From contig JAFSHN010000050.1 of NCBI GenBank assembly GCA_017440275.1, positions 32,325-96,324 of the forward strand: DNA of 64,000 nucleotides, given 5' to 3'. The notes under the pieces were generated by a model. It was given only the letters and a program-made list of their open reading frames with translations, was not told where the DNA came from and did no database searches. Both the position numbers and the translations under genes were made by a program. Source of the stretch: Bacillota bacterium (GTDB taxonomy: Bacteria > Bacillota > Clostridia > Peptostreptococcales > Anaerovoracaceae). Of this stretch, positions 1 to 8,383 are shown one piece after another (within the stretch, counting starts at the first letter, position 1; the number at the start of each line of letters is the position of its first letter).

Positions 1-1
1 T

Positions 2-688
2 GACTACCAATCGAAATATTCTTCTCTGTATGTAGATAATGACTTTAACTTTGTTGATAAAGAAGGAAAGGTTTGCTATCTTACTTTCGATGACGGTCCA
101 AACAAAAATGTGACACCTCAGGTCTTGGACACTTTGAAGAAATATGATGTCAAAGCCACTTTTTTCGTGGTATATAGAGATGGCAGTGCTGAACGTGCCT
201 TATACAAAAGAATTGTAGAAGAAGGGCATACTTTGGCGGTTCACACAGCAAGCCACAACTATACAAAAATTTATTCTTCAGTTGATGCATATCTGGACGA
301 CTTTGAAAGAATAACAAAACAAATCGAATCCACTACAGGCATCAAGCCAACACTGTTCCGTTTCCCGGGTGGTTCCATCAATTCATACAATATGGAAATC
401 TACCGTGAGTTGGTTGCCGAAATGATCAGACGAGGATATGTGTATTATGACTGGAATGTGTCCAGCGGTGATGCATCGTCTTCTCGTGTGAGTGTAAGTA
501 CAATTACTAAAAACGTTCTCAACGGATGCAGCAAGGGCTCCGACGACAAAATCGTCCTCATGCACGATGGTTCAGGTCACGGCAACACAGCAGATGCCCT
601 GCCGGGTATTATAGAAGGTTTAAAAAAGCAAGGCTATACATTCTCAGGCCTTGATAACACTGTTGCACCTGCAATGTTCGGATTCTAA
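2..688 (+). CDS. Polysaccharide deacetylase (NodB domain), 5'-truncated by window edge
   Basis: The reading frame is open from base 2, so the gene starts before the window; a GTG at 110 is internal. About 228 residues are visible. The family removes N-acetyl groups from peptidoglycan GlcNAc or similar glycans outside the membrane, with a divalent metal. All five NodB motifs are readable: TFDDGP (catalytic Asp, metal Asp), HTASHNY (metal His), RFPGGS, DWNVSSGD and LMHDGSGH (catalytic His). The protein is a close paralogue of the complete gene at 44931-45767, which has an N-terminal membrane anchor; by analogy this one is probably also anchored or secreted. It is followed directly by a strong terminator. 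The exact glycan substrate cannot be told from sequence. Confidence 0.93.
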   Translation, partial: DYQSKYSSLYVDNDFNFVDKEGKVCYLTFDDGPNKNVTPQVLDTLKKYDVKATFFVVYRDGSAERALYKRIVEEGHTLAVHTASHNYTKIYSSVDAYLDDFERITKQIESTTGIKPTLFRFPGGSINSYNMEIYRELVAEMIRRGYVYYDWNVSSGDASSSRVSVSTITKNVLNGCSKGSDDKIVLMHDGSGHGNTADALPGIIEGLKKQGYTFSGLDNTVAPAMFGF

Positions 689-706
689 TCATAACAAAAA
701 ATAACC

Positions 707-737
707 AGTCCCGCTTTTTTCAAAGCGGGACTTTTTT
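707..737. terminator. Bidirectional intrinsic terminator
   Basis: An 11-bp perfect stem (707-717 with 722-732) around a 4-nt loop, with T-runs on both strands. It ends the rightward deacetylase gene and the leftward MATE gene. Confidence 0.9.
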
Positions 738-2097
738 AATTCATTTTTTTCATTTCGTTCCGCAGCATAAACACGGCTGTCACGGCTGCCATAAAATCTG
801 CAATAGGACCTGCATACATTATTCCGTCAATGCCTAAGAACATCGGGAATAAGACAATAAGCGGAAGCAGAAATATTATCTGTCTTGTCAGACCCAGAAA
901 CAATCCTTTCATAGGTTTCCCGATTGAAGTAAAGAAAGTAGACGACATGGGCTGTACACTGTTTAAAAAAGTACAGAACAGATAAATCCTGAAATACCGC
1001 TCCGAAAAAGCATAATACATTTCTGAACCATCACCGAAAATACCGATTATCTGACGAGGAAATACTTGGAATATCAAGAAAGCAATAAAGCATATGACAC
1101 TTGCAGCTTTGATAGCCAGCTTAACCACTTCTTTAACTCTGTCGTTTTGTTCCGCCCCATAATTGAAACTGGAAATTGGCTGCATCCCGTGCGAAATCCC
1201 AATACAGAAGCAAAAGAAAATAAAACTTACTTTATTTATAATTCCGGCACAGGCTAACGGTACCGACTCTCCATAAACGGACATGGCACCGTAATAAGTG
1301 AGCGAGTTATTCATAACAATCTGCACAGTCATCATGGCAAAGTGATTAAAAAACTGAGCAAGTCCGAGACTCATAGCATATCCAGCCACATGACGATTTA
1401 CAACCAAATGCTTATGTTCAAGCTTTCCTGCTTTGAACTTAAAAAGATATGCAACCACCATTATGCCGGCAATTACCTGCCCTGTTATTGTGGCGATTGC
1501 CGCACCGGTCATTCCCATCCCTAATCCAAAGATGAGAATTGGATCTAAAATCACATTTATAACAGCTCCGGAAATGTTACACATCATAGAATACTTGGGG
1601 CTTCCATCGGCTCTTACCAGATGTGCTCCGCCATTAGAAAGAATCACAAAAGGAAAACCCAGTGCAACAATTCTTACATATTCTTTTGCATAGCCCAGAA
1701 CATTATCCGGCGAGCCGAAAAAGATCAGTAAGGGTTCTAAAAATATCTGTGTAACAATACACAGTACTATCCCAATACAAAACAGCAGTACGCTCGCGTT
1801 GCCGATATAGTAAAGAGCCTTTTCTCTATCTCCTCGACCCATTGTCAAATTGAACGCAGCTGAAGAACCAACACCCAGCATAAGTGCCATTGCTGTGCAA
1901 ATTGTTGTCAAAGGAAACGCCACATTTGTAGCCGCATTCCCCAGTTCACCTATAGCTTGGCCGATGAACACTTGGTCCACAATGTTGTATAGTGCGCCTA
2001 CCAACATGGCGATTATGCTTGGAACAGCAAACTTTCTTAGCATCGGTCCGATGGGCTGTGTGCCTAATGGATTTGTCATTACATTATCTTTTTCCAT
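736..2097 (-). CDS. MATE-family multidrug/Na+ antiporter
   Basis: This 453-aa, very hydrophobic protein has about 12 predicted membrane segments, the normal length for the MATE family, and the typical N-terminal region PIGPMLRKFAVPSIIAML followed by NIVDQVFIGQAIG. Members export cationic drugs or metabolites in exchange for Na+ or H+. It resembles the MepA/DinF-like branch common in Clostridia. The ATG start has an AAGGAT ribosome site lying in the last codons of the upstream flavin reductase gene (3-bp gap), so the two are co-transcribed and probably translationally coupled. The substrate is unknown. Confidence 0.93.
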   Translation of the reverse strand: MEKDNVMTNPLGTQPIGPMLRKFAVPSIIAMLVGALYNIVDQVFIGQAIGELGNAATNVAFPLTTICTAMALMLGVGSSAAFNLTMGRGDREKALYYIGNASVLLFCIGIVLCIVTQIFLEPLLIFFGSPDNVLGYAKEYVRIVALGFPFVILSNGGAHLVRADGSPKYSMMCNISGAVINVILDPILIFGLGMGMTGAAIATITGQVIAGIMVVAYLFKFKAGKLEHKHLVVNRHVAGYAMSLGLAQFFNHFAMMTVQIVMNNSLTYYGAMSVYGESVPLACAGIINKVSFIFFCFCIGISHGMQPISSFNYGAEQNDRVKEVVKLAIKAASVICFIAFLIFQVFPRQIIGIFGDGSEMYYAFSERYFRIYLFCTFLNSVQPMSSTFFTSIGKPMKGLFLGLTRQIIFLLPLIVLFPMFLGIDGIMYAGPIADFMAAVTAVFMLRNEMKKMN

Positions 2098-2100
2098 TTT

Positions 2101-2640
2101 TTATCCTTCTATAATGTAAGCACTGACGATTTCGCCATAATAAACTATGTGTGCATCCCTATTGGAGCCATAAAACAATCCGTCTACATTCTGCGGATAG
2201 TATTTTGCCTTTATTTCATCAGGAATCGCTGCAAGATCCTGCTTCTGGCGATACAGAACCTTACATTCCAGGGTCAACGGCAATTCTTTAATTCCGGGAG
2301 TATTTATCACATCCGGCGTTTCAAGCGTCAGCCCCAAAGTTCCCACTTTGTCTGTATCCCTGCCGGATTTGCTGCCGCAGAAGCCTATAATCTTTTTATC
2401 ATACTCGCCATAGGGCGTATTGACCGTGAATTCTAAAGTTTCGTCAAGCATACCTCTTGTGAATCTATTTTCGCGCACATATGCCACAAAAATCGGTTTG
2501 CCCCATTCTATACCTATATGCCCCCAACCGATGGTCATAGAATTAACCTTGTCACCGCATTTTGCAGTAAGCAAAATTCCGTCATCTAAAGATTTTATGA
2601 TATCACCCGCATAATCAAAGGCATTAATATACTTTTTCAT
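2101..2640 (-). CDS. Flavin reductase-like FMN-binding protein (flavoredoxin type)
   Basis: This 179-aa protein matches the split-barrel FMN-binding flavin reductase domain family. It has the LLTAKCGDKVNSMTIGWGHIGIEW-type N-terminal strand region (ligand loop around NSMTIGWG) and a long central strand block (FTVNTP). Such proteins bind FMN and pass electrons between NAD(P)H, flavin and acceptors in the cytoplasm. It is first gene of a two-gene unit with the MATE transporter. AGGTGG precedes the ATG. The partner monooxygenase or electron acceptor is not visible nearby. Confidence 0.85.
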   Translation of the reverse strand: MKKYINAFDYAGDIIKSLDDGILLTAKCGDKVNSMTIGWGHIGIEWGKPIFVAYVRENRFTRGMLDETLEFTVNTPYGEYDKKIIGFCGSKSGRDTDKVGTLGLTLETPDVINTPGIKELPLTLECKVLYRQKQDLAAIPDEIKAKYYPQNVDGLFYGSNRDAHIVYYGEIVSAYIIEG

Positions 2641-2715
2641 AATTCCACCTCACTTTTCTTGATACGATTTTACTCCCCGACAGGTGTGCTCGTCAATACG
2701 ATGGGATGCCAGACA

Positions 2716-2746
2716 TTAAAAAAGCCCCGGATTCTTCCGAGGCTTT
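2716..2746 (-). terminator. Intrinsic terminator of the AGCS symporter gene
   Basis: A stem of about 11 bp with one mismatch (2721-2731 with 2735-2746), followed on the minus strand by a T-rich tract, 15 bp beyond the symporter stop codon. Confidence 0.8.
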
Positions 2747-2760
2747 AATAGTCTTAAAAA

Positions 2761-4176
2761 TTATTTCCAGTATTCTAACTTAGAATCGTCAAGACCTGCA
2801 TTTCTAGCGATGAATTCAGGATTCTTACCTTCCTTCTTCTGCTTACAGTAGTCTTCCAGACAAGCCATAGCAGGCTTCATCAGGATAAGGATTACAGGAA
2901 CGTTAACGATTACCATCAGACCCTGAGTCATATCTGCCAGGTTCCATACAGTGCCTGCACTTGCAATAGCACCTACGAATACCAGTACGGTAGCAATGAT
3001 TCTGAAGATTAATAAACCGGTCTTGCTAACGTCTCTGTTGAGGATGAATCTTAAGCATCCTTCACAGTAGGAGTAGTTACCGATAAGAGTTGTAAATGCG
3101 AACAGTGACATTGCAACGCACAGGAAGATTGGACCAACACTGCCTAAGTTTGCAGCCATTGCAGACTGTACATAACCGGCTCCGCTTGTTGTTGTATCAA
3201 ATGCAACGCCGGAGGATAAGCACATGAATGCTGTTGCAGTACAAATCAGTAATGTATCGATAAATACGGAAAGCATCTGAACCAGACCTTGCTTTGCAGG
3301 GTGGGAAACGTCTGCAGTTGCAGCAGCATTAGGAGCAGAACCCATACCTGCTTCATTGGAGTACAGACCTCTCTTGATACCGTTCATAATGCAGGAACCC
3401 GCAAAACCACCGAAAATTGCTTTGAAGTCAAATGCGCTGTCAAAAATCATTCCAAACATTGCAGGAATCTGTTTTGCGTTCATAATCAGTACGATGATGG
3501 ATACTGCAACGTAGATAACGCCCATTACAGGAACCATTACACCTGTAACCTTAACCAGTCTCTTTGCACCGCCGATTACGATGATACCGAATAATACTGC
3601 TAAGATGACACCGATTACAACAGCAGTTGTTCTTCCGTAGAAGTCAAATGCGGAGAATGTATCCTGCAGGTTGTATGCAGCGAGCATATTATAACCTACA
3701 GCATATGTAGCGATAATCAGAACTGAGAAAATAACCCCCAGCCATCTCTGTCCTAGAGCATCTCTCATATAGAATGCAGGGCCGCCATAGCTTGTTCCGT
3801 CAGCATCTTTTTTCTTGTAAATTTGAGCTAATGTGGATTCTACGAAAGCGGAAGCACCACCGATAATAGCAGTTACCCACATCCAGAATACTGCACCTGC
3901 ACCACCTGCACAGATTGCAGTAGCAACACCAATGATATTACCTGTACCAACACGGGAAGCAGTAGAAACCATCAGTGCACCAAAGGAAGAAATACCGTTT
4001 TCTGACTTTGGCTTTTCCATAATTACTTTGAATGATTCTGTGAACAGTCTTACCTGAATAAACTTGGAACCAACTGTCAGAATAATTCCACCGGCAAGCA
4101 GAATCAGCGGAACACACCAAGGCTGGTATAAAACGCCGATTACTGCATTAATCACATTGTTAATTAAATCAACCAT
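2761..4176 (-). CDS. Alanine/glycine:cation symporter family protein (AGCS)
   Basis: This 471-aa membrane protein has about 11 predicted segments. Family hallmarks are visible: RVGTGNIIGVATAI, SYGGPAFYM and YSNEAGMGSAPNAAATA. Family members import alanine or glycine with Na+ or H+. The gene is monocistronic: it has its own promoter (-10 TATAAT, -35 TTGCAA), an AGGAGA ribosome site and its own terminator. Whether the substrate is alanine, glycine or another small amino acid is not decided by the sequence. Confidence 0.95.
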   Translation of the reverse strand: MVDLINNVINAVIGVLYQPWCVPLILLAGGIILTVGSKFIQVRLFTESFKVIMEKPKSENGISSFGALMVSTASRVGTGNIIGVATAICAGGAGAVFWMWVTAIIGGASAFVESTLAQIYKKKDADGTSYGGPAFYMRDALGQRWLGVIFSVLIIATYAVGYNMLAAYNLQDTFSAFDFYGRTTAVVIGVILAVLFGIIVIGGAKRLVKVTGVMVPVMGVIYVAVSIIVLIMNAKQIPAMFGMIFDSAFDFKAIFGGFAGSCIMNGIKRGLYSNEAGMGSAPNAAATADVSHPAKQGLVQMLSVFIDTLLICTATAFMCLSSGVAFDTTTSGAGYVQSAMAANLGSVGPIFLCVAMSLFAFTTLIGNYSYCEGCLRFILNRDVSKTGLLIFRIIATVLVFVGAIASAGTVWNLADMTQGLMVIVNVPVILILMKPAMACLEDYCKQKKEGKNPEFIARNAGLDDSKLEYWK

Positions 4177-4213
4177 AAACTTATCTCCTATTTGAATTTG
4201 TTCTCAGACACAT

Positions 4214-4243
4214 ATTATACAATATATTTTAGTTGTTTTGCAA
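4214..4243 (-). promoter_or_regulatory. Sigma-A type promoter of the AGCS symporter
   Basis: Minus strand -35 TTGCAA (4238-4243) and -10 TATAAT (4214-4219) with an 18-bp spacer, 38 bp upstream of the start codon. Confidence 0.7.
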
Positions 4244-4285
4244 CACTAACTTGCTAAAGCGTCACGTAAACATTGACAATTTTTC

Positions 4286-4322
4286 AAAAATAGACACCTT
4301 GTCTGGTTCAAACAGGGTGTCT
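4286..4322 (-). terminator. Intrinsic terminator of the EFR1-HD-M20 operon
   Basis: A stem-loop 4292-4322 (AGACACC arms plus extended pairing), followed on the minus strand by ATTTTTG, just downstream of the M20 peptidase gene. Confidence 0.75.
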
Positions 4323-4328
4323 TAGTAT

Positions 4329-5513
4329 TTATTTATTCATTTTAAGCCATTGGATAGCAACCTGTGCATAAACTGCAGCTCCTGACGCAAGTGCCTCTTC
4401 ATCCATCATAGCTTTAGGATGATGTAAAGGATAACAGTAACCTTCTTTTGTATTTCCGGCACTTAAAGAGAGGAATACACTCGGCACTTCGTTTGCAACA
4501 TAAGCAAAGTCTTCCGAACCCATAGCGACTTCAGCCTTACCGGTTTCATCCAGATCTATTACAGCAACTCCTTCTAAGTCTCCAAGAAGTTCCTTCACTT
4601 GGTCATACACACCTGCATTTTCAGTTAACACAGGGCACCCTGCACCGTATACTACATAAGCTTCAGCATTGAAGGATGCTGCGATTCCTTCCACAATATC
4701 ACACATTCTGGCTTTAACTCTTGCTCTTGTTTCATTTTTGAGCGTGCGGATCGTTCCGGACATAAATGCTTCTCCCGGTATTACATTAGAAGTAGTTCCG
4801 CCATGCATCTGTCCGATAGTAACTACCAGGTTGTCTGTTGGATCCAGCTCACGTGCATTCAGCGTTTGCAGAGCCAGATGTATATGCACCATAACATTCA
4901 ATGGATCTACACCCTGATCAGGTTCAGCCCCGTGACATCCTTTTCCTTTAATTATTATTTCAAACCAATCGACTGCAGCCATTCTAGCATTTTTGCCTCT
5001 TAGCGTTACAGCACCGGCAGGTGTATCTAAATTAGTAAAAACATGCATACCTACTGCAGCATCAACACCTTGACAAACACCTGCTTCAACCATAGACCTT
5101 GCACCTTCCATAGTTTCTTCAGCCGGCTGAAACATCAATCTTACTTTGCCGCAAAGTTCATCTTCATGTTTTTTAATGAGTCTTGCAGCACCCAGCAGAT
5201 TTGCGGTATGACAGTCATGTCCACAAGCATGCATCTTACCATTTGTAGCTTTGAATGGGACATCTGTTTGTTCCTCAACAGGAAGCGCATCCATATCAGC
5301 TCTCAGCAAAATACATTTGCCGCCTTCATTTCCTGCTTCTGCAACAATACCCCCGCCTAGCCTTACTGGGCTATATCCCATTTCTTTGAGTTTTTTCTCA
5401 ACGAAATCAAGAGTTATGGGTAAGTCAAACCCCAATTCGGGATTTTGATGTAAAAATCTGCGGTCTTGAATTATTTCTTCCTTGATGTCCAATGCTTCTT
5501 GATAAATTCCCAC
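4329..5513 (-). CDS. M20 family amidohydrolase (aminoacylase/hippurate hydrolase type)
   Basis: This 394-aa cytoplasmic zinc hydrolase belongs to the M20D branch that removes acyl groups from N-acyl amino acids. Visible metal and catalytic motifs are MHACGHDCHTANLLG, FQPAEE and GMHVF. The dimerisation (lid) domain sits in the middle, and GSEDFAYV plus a late LHHPKAMMDEEAL region carries the last metal ligands. The start is GTG at 5511-5513, chosen because AGGAGA lies 7 nt upstream. It is last gene of a three-gene unit with the HD-domain protein (12-bp gap) and the EFR1 protein. The exact amide substrate is unknown. Confidence 0.93.
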   Translation of the reverse strand: MGIYQEALDIKEEIIQDRRFLHQNPELGFDLPITLDFVEKKLKEMGYSPVRLGGGIVAEAGNEGGKCILLRADMDALPVEEQTDVPFKATNGKMHACGHDCHTANLLGAARLIKKHEDELCGKVRLMFQPAEETMEGARSMVEAGVCQGVDAAVGMHVFTNLDTPAGAVTLRGKNARMAAVDWFEIIIKGKGCHGAEPDQGVDPLNVMVHIHLALQTLNARELDPTDNLVVTIGQMHGGTTSNVIPGEAFMSGTIRTLKNETRARVKARMCDIVEGIAASFNAEAYVVYGAGCPVLTENAGVYDQVKELLGDLEGVAVIDLDETGKAEVAMGSEDFAYVANEVPSVFLSLSAGNTKEGYCYPLHHPKAMMDEEALASGAAVYAQVAIQWLKMNK

Positions 5514-5525
5514 AGTTATTCTCCT

Positions 5526-6590
5526 TTACAACGAATAAAAAACGTATTTTATATTCTGTTCTTTGCAGAAATCCATAAATTTTGAAAAGGCCTTAGGTCC
5601 GCCGAAGTTCTCTGCAAGCAACGCTGCAAAGTCTTTGTCTATTCCGCCTTTCATACGCAGCTGACAGATGAATTCATAAGTCTCATCATAATCGAGTCCC
5701 ACAAAATACCTATATTCATCGCCGCCTGTAATTATATTGCATCCAAGACCGATGTCATACCCTTCAAACTTCATCTGTCCATCTTCAATTACGATTTTAG
5801 CAGACTGGGTTTCTTCATCTGCAAGGACACATTCCAGGTCCTCCAGATCGGCTTCACACTTGTCCCAGAAAACTCTGCTCCAGGCTTCTTCCAGTTCTTC
5901 AGCCTCACTTCTGGTAATGTCTTTAGTAAATACAGAAGGTTCTTCGTCAGTCAGTTCCCAATTTGGAAAACCTTTTGACAAGATATATGTTTCTGTAGGT
6001 GAAACCTGGAACAGCACTCCCGCTTCACTATCCACTTTGTATGTAACAAATATGTCTTTAAACAAATCTGTCATTTCTTCATATACAGGCGCAATGTCAT
6101 CAAATTCACTGATGTCCCAAAGAGCATCCATAATTGCACCATAATACCAGCACTGCTTTTCTTTAGGTGCATTAAAGCGTTCCCAGAGTTTCTCTCCAAC
6201 TTCAAGATAATTAGAATACATACTTCTGAGATTTGAAACCTTGTCAGCCAAAACAAGCATCTTTGTACGTTTATCCGCCCTTTGAAGCTGGTCTACGACC
6301 TGGGATTTTCTTTCCATCCACGGCTGACTTTTGTCCTGAGTGTGATTGCCGACCAGAGCTGCCACTTCATCGCCGAAGATTCTTTCAATATCATCAAGAG
6401 TTGTAGCAGTATCTTCAATGGTATCGTGAAGAACTCCCGCAATAATCAGCTTGTCATCTGCTCCCATAGCAGTAAGAATCTGCATCACTTCCATTGGATG
6501 TGAAATATAGTCGATGTCTGTACCTTTTCGCAGTTGACCCTTGTGAGCCTTGTTTGCAAAAACGATGGATTCATGTAGTAATTGCTTCAT
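5526..6590 (-). CDS. SpoT-like HD hydrolase domain fused to an unrecognised C-terminal domain
   Basis: The start is set at ATG 6588-6590, because GGAGGG lies just upstream inside the end of the EFR1 gene; the frame is open further upstream but overlaps that gene. The product is 354 aa. Residues 1 to about 130 match the ppGpp-hydrolase HD fold of SpoT/small alarmone hydrolases: AHKGQLRKGTDIDYISHP, AGVLHDTIEDT and ADKVSNLR supply the metal ligands. No synthetase or TGS domain follows. Instead there are about 200 residues of acidic alpha/beta sequence I do not recognise. It may hydrolyse (p)ppGpp or another nucleotide; this is inferred from the motif only. Confidence 0.82.
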   Translation of the reverse strand: MKQLLHESIVFANKAHKGQLRKGTDIDYISHPMEVMQILTAMGADDKLIIAGVLHDTIEDTATTLDDIERIFGDEVAALVGNHTQDKSQPWMERKSQVVDQLQRADKRTKMLVLADKVSNLRSMYSNYLEVGEKLWERFNAPKEKQCWYYGAIMDALWDISEFDDIAPVYEEMTDLFKDIFVTYKVDSEAGVLFQVSPTETYILSKGFPNWELTDEEPSVFTKDITRSEAEELEEAWSRVFWDKCEADLEDLECVLADEETQSAKIVIEDGQMKFEGYDIGLGCNIITGGDEYRYFVGLDYDETYEFICQLRMKGGIDKDFAALLAENFGGPKAFSKFMDFCKEQNIKYVFYSL

Positions 6591-6592
6591 AA

Positions 6593-7345
6593 TTATCCCT
6601 CCAATCGATAACGCGGCTTTCCTTTGCTGATTTTGCCGTACTCGATAGCCTCCTGCGGACATTTGCAAATACACGCCATACAATGGGTACAGTTTCCGTG
6701 CCACACAGGTTTCCCATCTTTGATACTGATATTATTTAATACACAAAGCTCTTCACACTGACCGCATCCTATGCAGGCGTCAGTGGCAAAAAAAGCTTTG
6801 TCTTTAACGAAAAATTTATAAAAAACCGGATTTGTAGGGCCTGTCTTGATTTTATCAATAAATCCGACTTTGTTCTCAGGGAAGTTCGCGCCCTCGGATA
6901 TATATTTTATACTGCGTTCAACCGTGCGTATCCCCGCCTTAATAAGGCGCTGGGCTTCTTCATCTTCCGGTGCATCAAACATAGCGATATAGTTTTCAGG
7001 CATAACCACTTCAAGTACGCCTTTGTAATTCAAACCCTTTGTTACACAAAGTTTTTTGAGGGTTGCTCCCGCATTGCCGATCTCACCACCGCAGGTCATA
7101 ACAAAGTATGCTTCGACAGTACCGTCGAAATTAGCTGTTTTGATAAAATCTTCGAAAATATGCGGCAGTCTCCAGCAATAGGTCGGTGCAACAAAGATCC
7201 ATGGTTTGCCGGAAACAAATTCTCCGGCTATCCCATTTTTAATGTATCCAAATGAGTCTACACACTCATCGTCTAACTTCGATGCGATAAGCTGTGCACA
7301 GTATTTGCTGTTGCCTGTTCCGCTAAAATATATAACCATTTCCAC
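6593..7345 (-). CDS. EFR1-family flavodoxin-ferredoxin fusion protein
   Basis: This 250-aa protein has an N-terminal flavodoxin fold with the phosphate loop YFSGTGNSKY. It also has a C-terminal pair of 4Fe-4S clusters: CIGCGQCEELC and CTHCMACICKC. Such proteins carry low-potential electrons in anaerobes; the EFR1 name denotes this architecture. The redox partner is unknown. It is first gene of a three-gene operon with the HD and M20 genes, driven by a good sigma-A promoter at 7371-7399. Its stop codon is 2 bp from the next start, which implies translational coupling. Confidence 0.93.
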   Translation of the reverse strand: MEMVIYFSGTGNSKYCAQLIASKLDDECVDSFGYIKNGIAGEFVSGKPWIFVAPTYCWRLPHIFEDFIKTANFDGTVEAYFVMTCGGEIGNAGATLKKLCVTKGLNYKGVLEVVMPENYIAMFDAPEDEEAQRLIKAGIRTVERSIKYISEGANFPENKVGFIDKIKTGPTNPVFYKFFVKDKAFFATDACIGCGQCEELCVLNNISIKDGKPVWHGNCTHCMACICKCPQEAIEYGKISKGKPRYRLEG

Positions 7346-7370
7346 CTCACCGTATAAATAGGGTATGTAT

Positions 7371-7399
7371 ATTATACTTTTACAAAATGGTAATGTAAA
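7371..7399 (-). promoter_or_regulatory. Sigma-A promoter of the EFR1 operon
   Basis: Minus strand -35 TTTACA (7394-7399) and a perfect -10 TATAAT (7371-7376) with a 17-bp spacer, 25 bp before the EFR1 start. Confidence 0.75.
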
Positions 7400-7455
7400 C
7401 CTTTTTTATTTGTGTTAAAATGGATGTAATTCAAATCAAACGAGGTAATTATATA

Positions 7456-7893
7456 ATGGAAAATGAAGCAATAGTAAAAGGACTTCTTAAGAATATTATG
7501 GAGGAATTGGCCGGCGGCAAGTCGGAAGAGTATGCATTCCGTGCCTTCGAAATGGGACAGCAATATGCAGGCACACATCGTTTTGACAACTCCCGCTTTT
7601 ATCACAATTATCAATACAGACTCGATGACGGAACCAGAATTTCATCAACTTCCTATTTCAACCAGTTTATGAACCGCAATCAGACCGGTGCATATATGGA
7701 TGCTGAAGCTGCAGTAAAGGAATTCTTTGACGATGAAAAAGATATACTCTTCCATATGGTGCGCGATCAGCGTTTCGGTATCAACGGAGTATTCAAAGCT
7801 GTTATCTCAAAAGATGAGCCGCAGCAGCTTAATTACGTTGATTACGTTTTAATCATTGCATGCTTCTGTGCAGGATTCATGAGCAGTAAGTAG
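7456..7893 (+). CDS. Hypothetical protein, 145 aa
   Basis: I do not recognise this protein. The start at ATG 7456 is chosen because GAGG precedes it; the frame is open 12 codons further upstream without a ribosome site. It is a soluble acidic protein with an aromatic-rich middle (residues about 40-60, several Tyr and Phe) and a hydrophobic C-terminal helix. It has no signal peptide. It runs with the downstream GNAT gene (11-bp gap), so the two are probably co-expressed. No catalytic motif is visible. Confidence 0.8.
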   Translation: MENEAIVKGLLKNIMEELAGGKSEEYAFRAFEMGQQYAGTHRFDNSRFYHNYQYRLDDGTRISSTSYFNQFMNRNQTGAYMDAEAAVKEFFDDEKDILFHMVRDQRFGINGVFKAVISKDEPQQLNYVDYVLIIACFCAGFMSSK

Positions 7894-7904
7894 GAGGCCT
7901 CTAA

Positions 7905-8342
7905 ATGGAACTTGTTGTTAAACATTTCAGCGAGCTGACCGCTGAAGAACTTTTTCATATATATAAACTGCGTGTTTCAGTCTTTGTTGTTGAGCAAACT
8001 TGCCCTTATCAGGAAGTAGACGACTTTGACCGCAGCGCATATCACGTATGGCTGCAAGATGAAAATAAAATAGTTGCTTATGCAAGAGTTCTACCTCCCG
8101 GTATGGCTTTTAAAGAGGCCGGAATCGGCCGTGTGATTGCAGTTAAACGCCGCAAGGGCCTCGGTACACAAATCGTACAGGCTGCAATTGAAACAGCTGT
8201 ATCCAAACTGGGTGCAAATAGTGTTACATTAGAAGCACAGGTCTACGCCCGCGGATTATACGACAAACTGGGATTCGTTGCAACTTCCGAAGAGTTTCTG
8301 GAAGATAACATTCCGCATATACAGATGAAATTGACTATTTAA
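7905..8342 (+). CDS. GNAT acetyltransferase, ElaA-like
   Basis: This 145-aa protein has the ElaA-type GNAT pattern: LRVSVFVVEQTCPYQEVD near the N-terminus, GRVIAV, and the acetyl-CoA loop RRKGLGTQIV. Members transfer an acetyl group to an amine acceptor; the physiological substrate of ElaA proteins is not well defined. A strong GGAGG lies 8 nt before the ATG. It is second gene of a two-gene rightward unit closed by a strong terminator. Confidence 0.9.
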   Translation: MELVVKHFSELTAEELFHIYKLRVSVFVVEQTCPYQEVDDFDRSAYHVWLQDENKIVAYARVLPPGMAFKEAGIGRVIAVKRRKGLGTQIVQAAIETAVSKLGANSVTLEAQVYARGLYDKLGFVATSEEFLEDNIPHIQMKLTI

Positions 8343-8376
8343 AAATTCTGCCCACAAATATGCGGGCAGAATTTTT
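8341..8376. terminator. Bidirectional terminator between the GNAT gene and the T7SS operon end
   Basis: A 12-bp perfect stem (arms AAAATTCTGCCC and its complement) with a 10-nt loop and T-runs on both strands. It ends the rightward GNAT unit and the 14-kb leftward secretion operon. Confidence 0.9.
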
Positions 8377-8383
8377 GTTTTCA

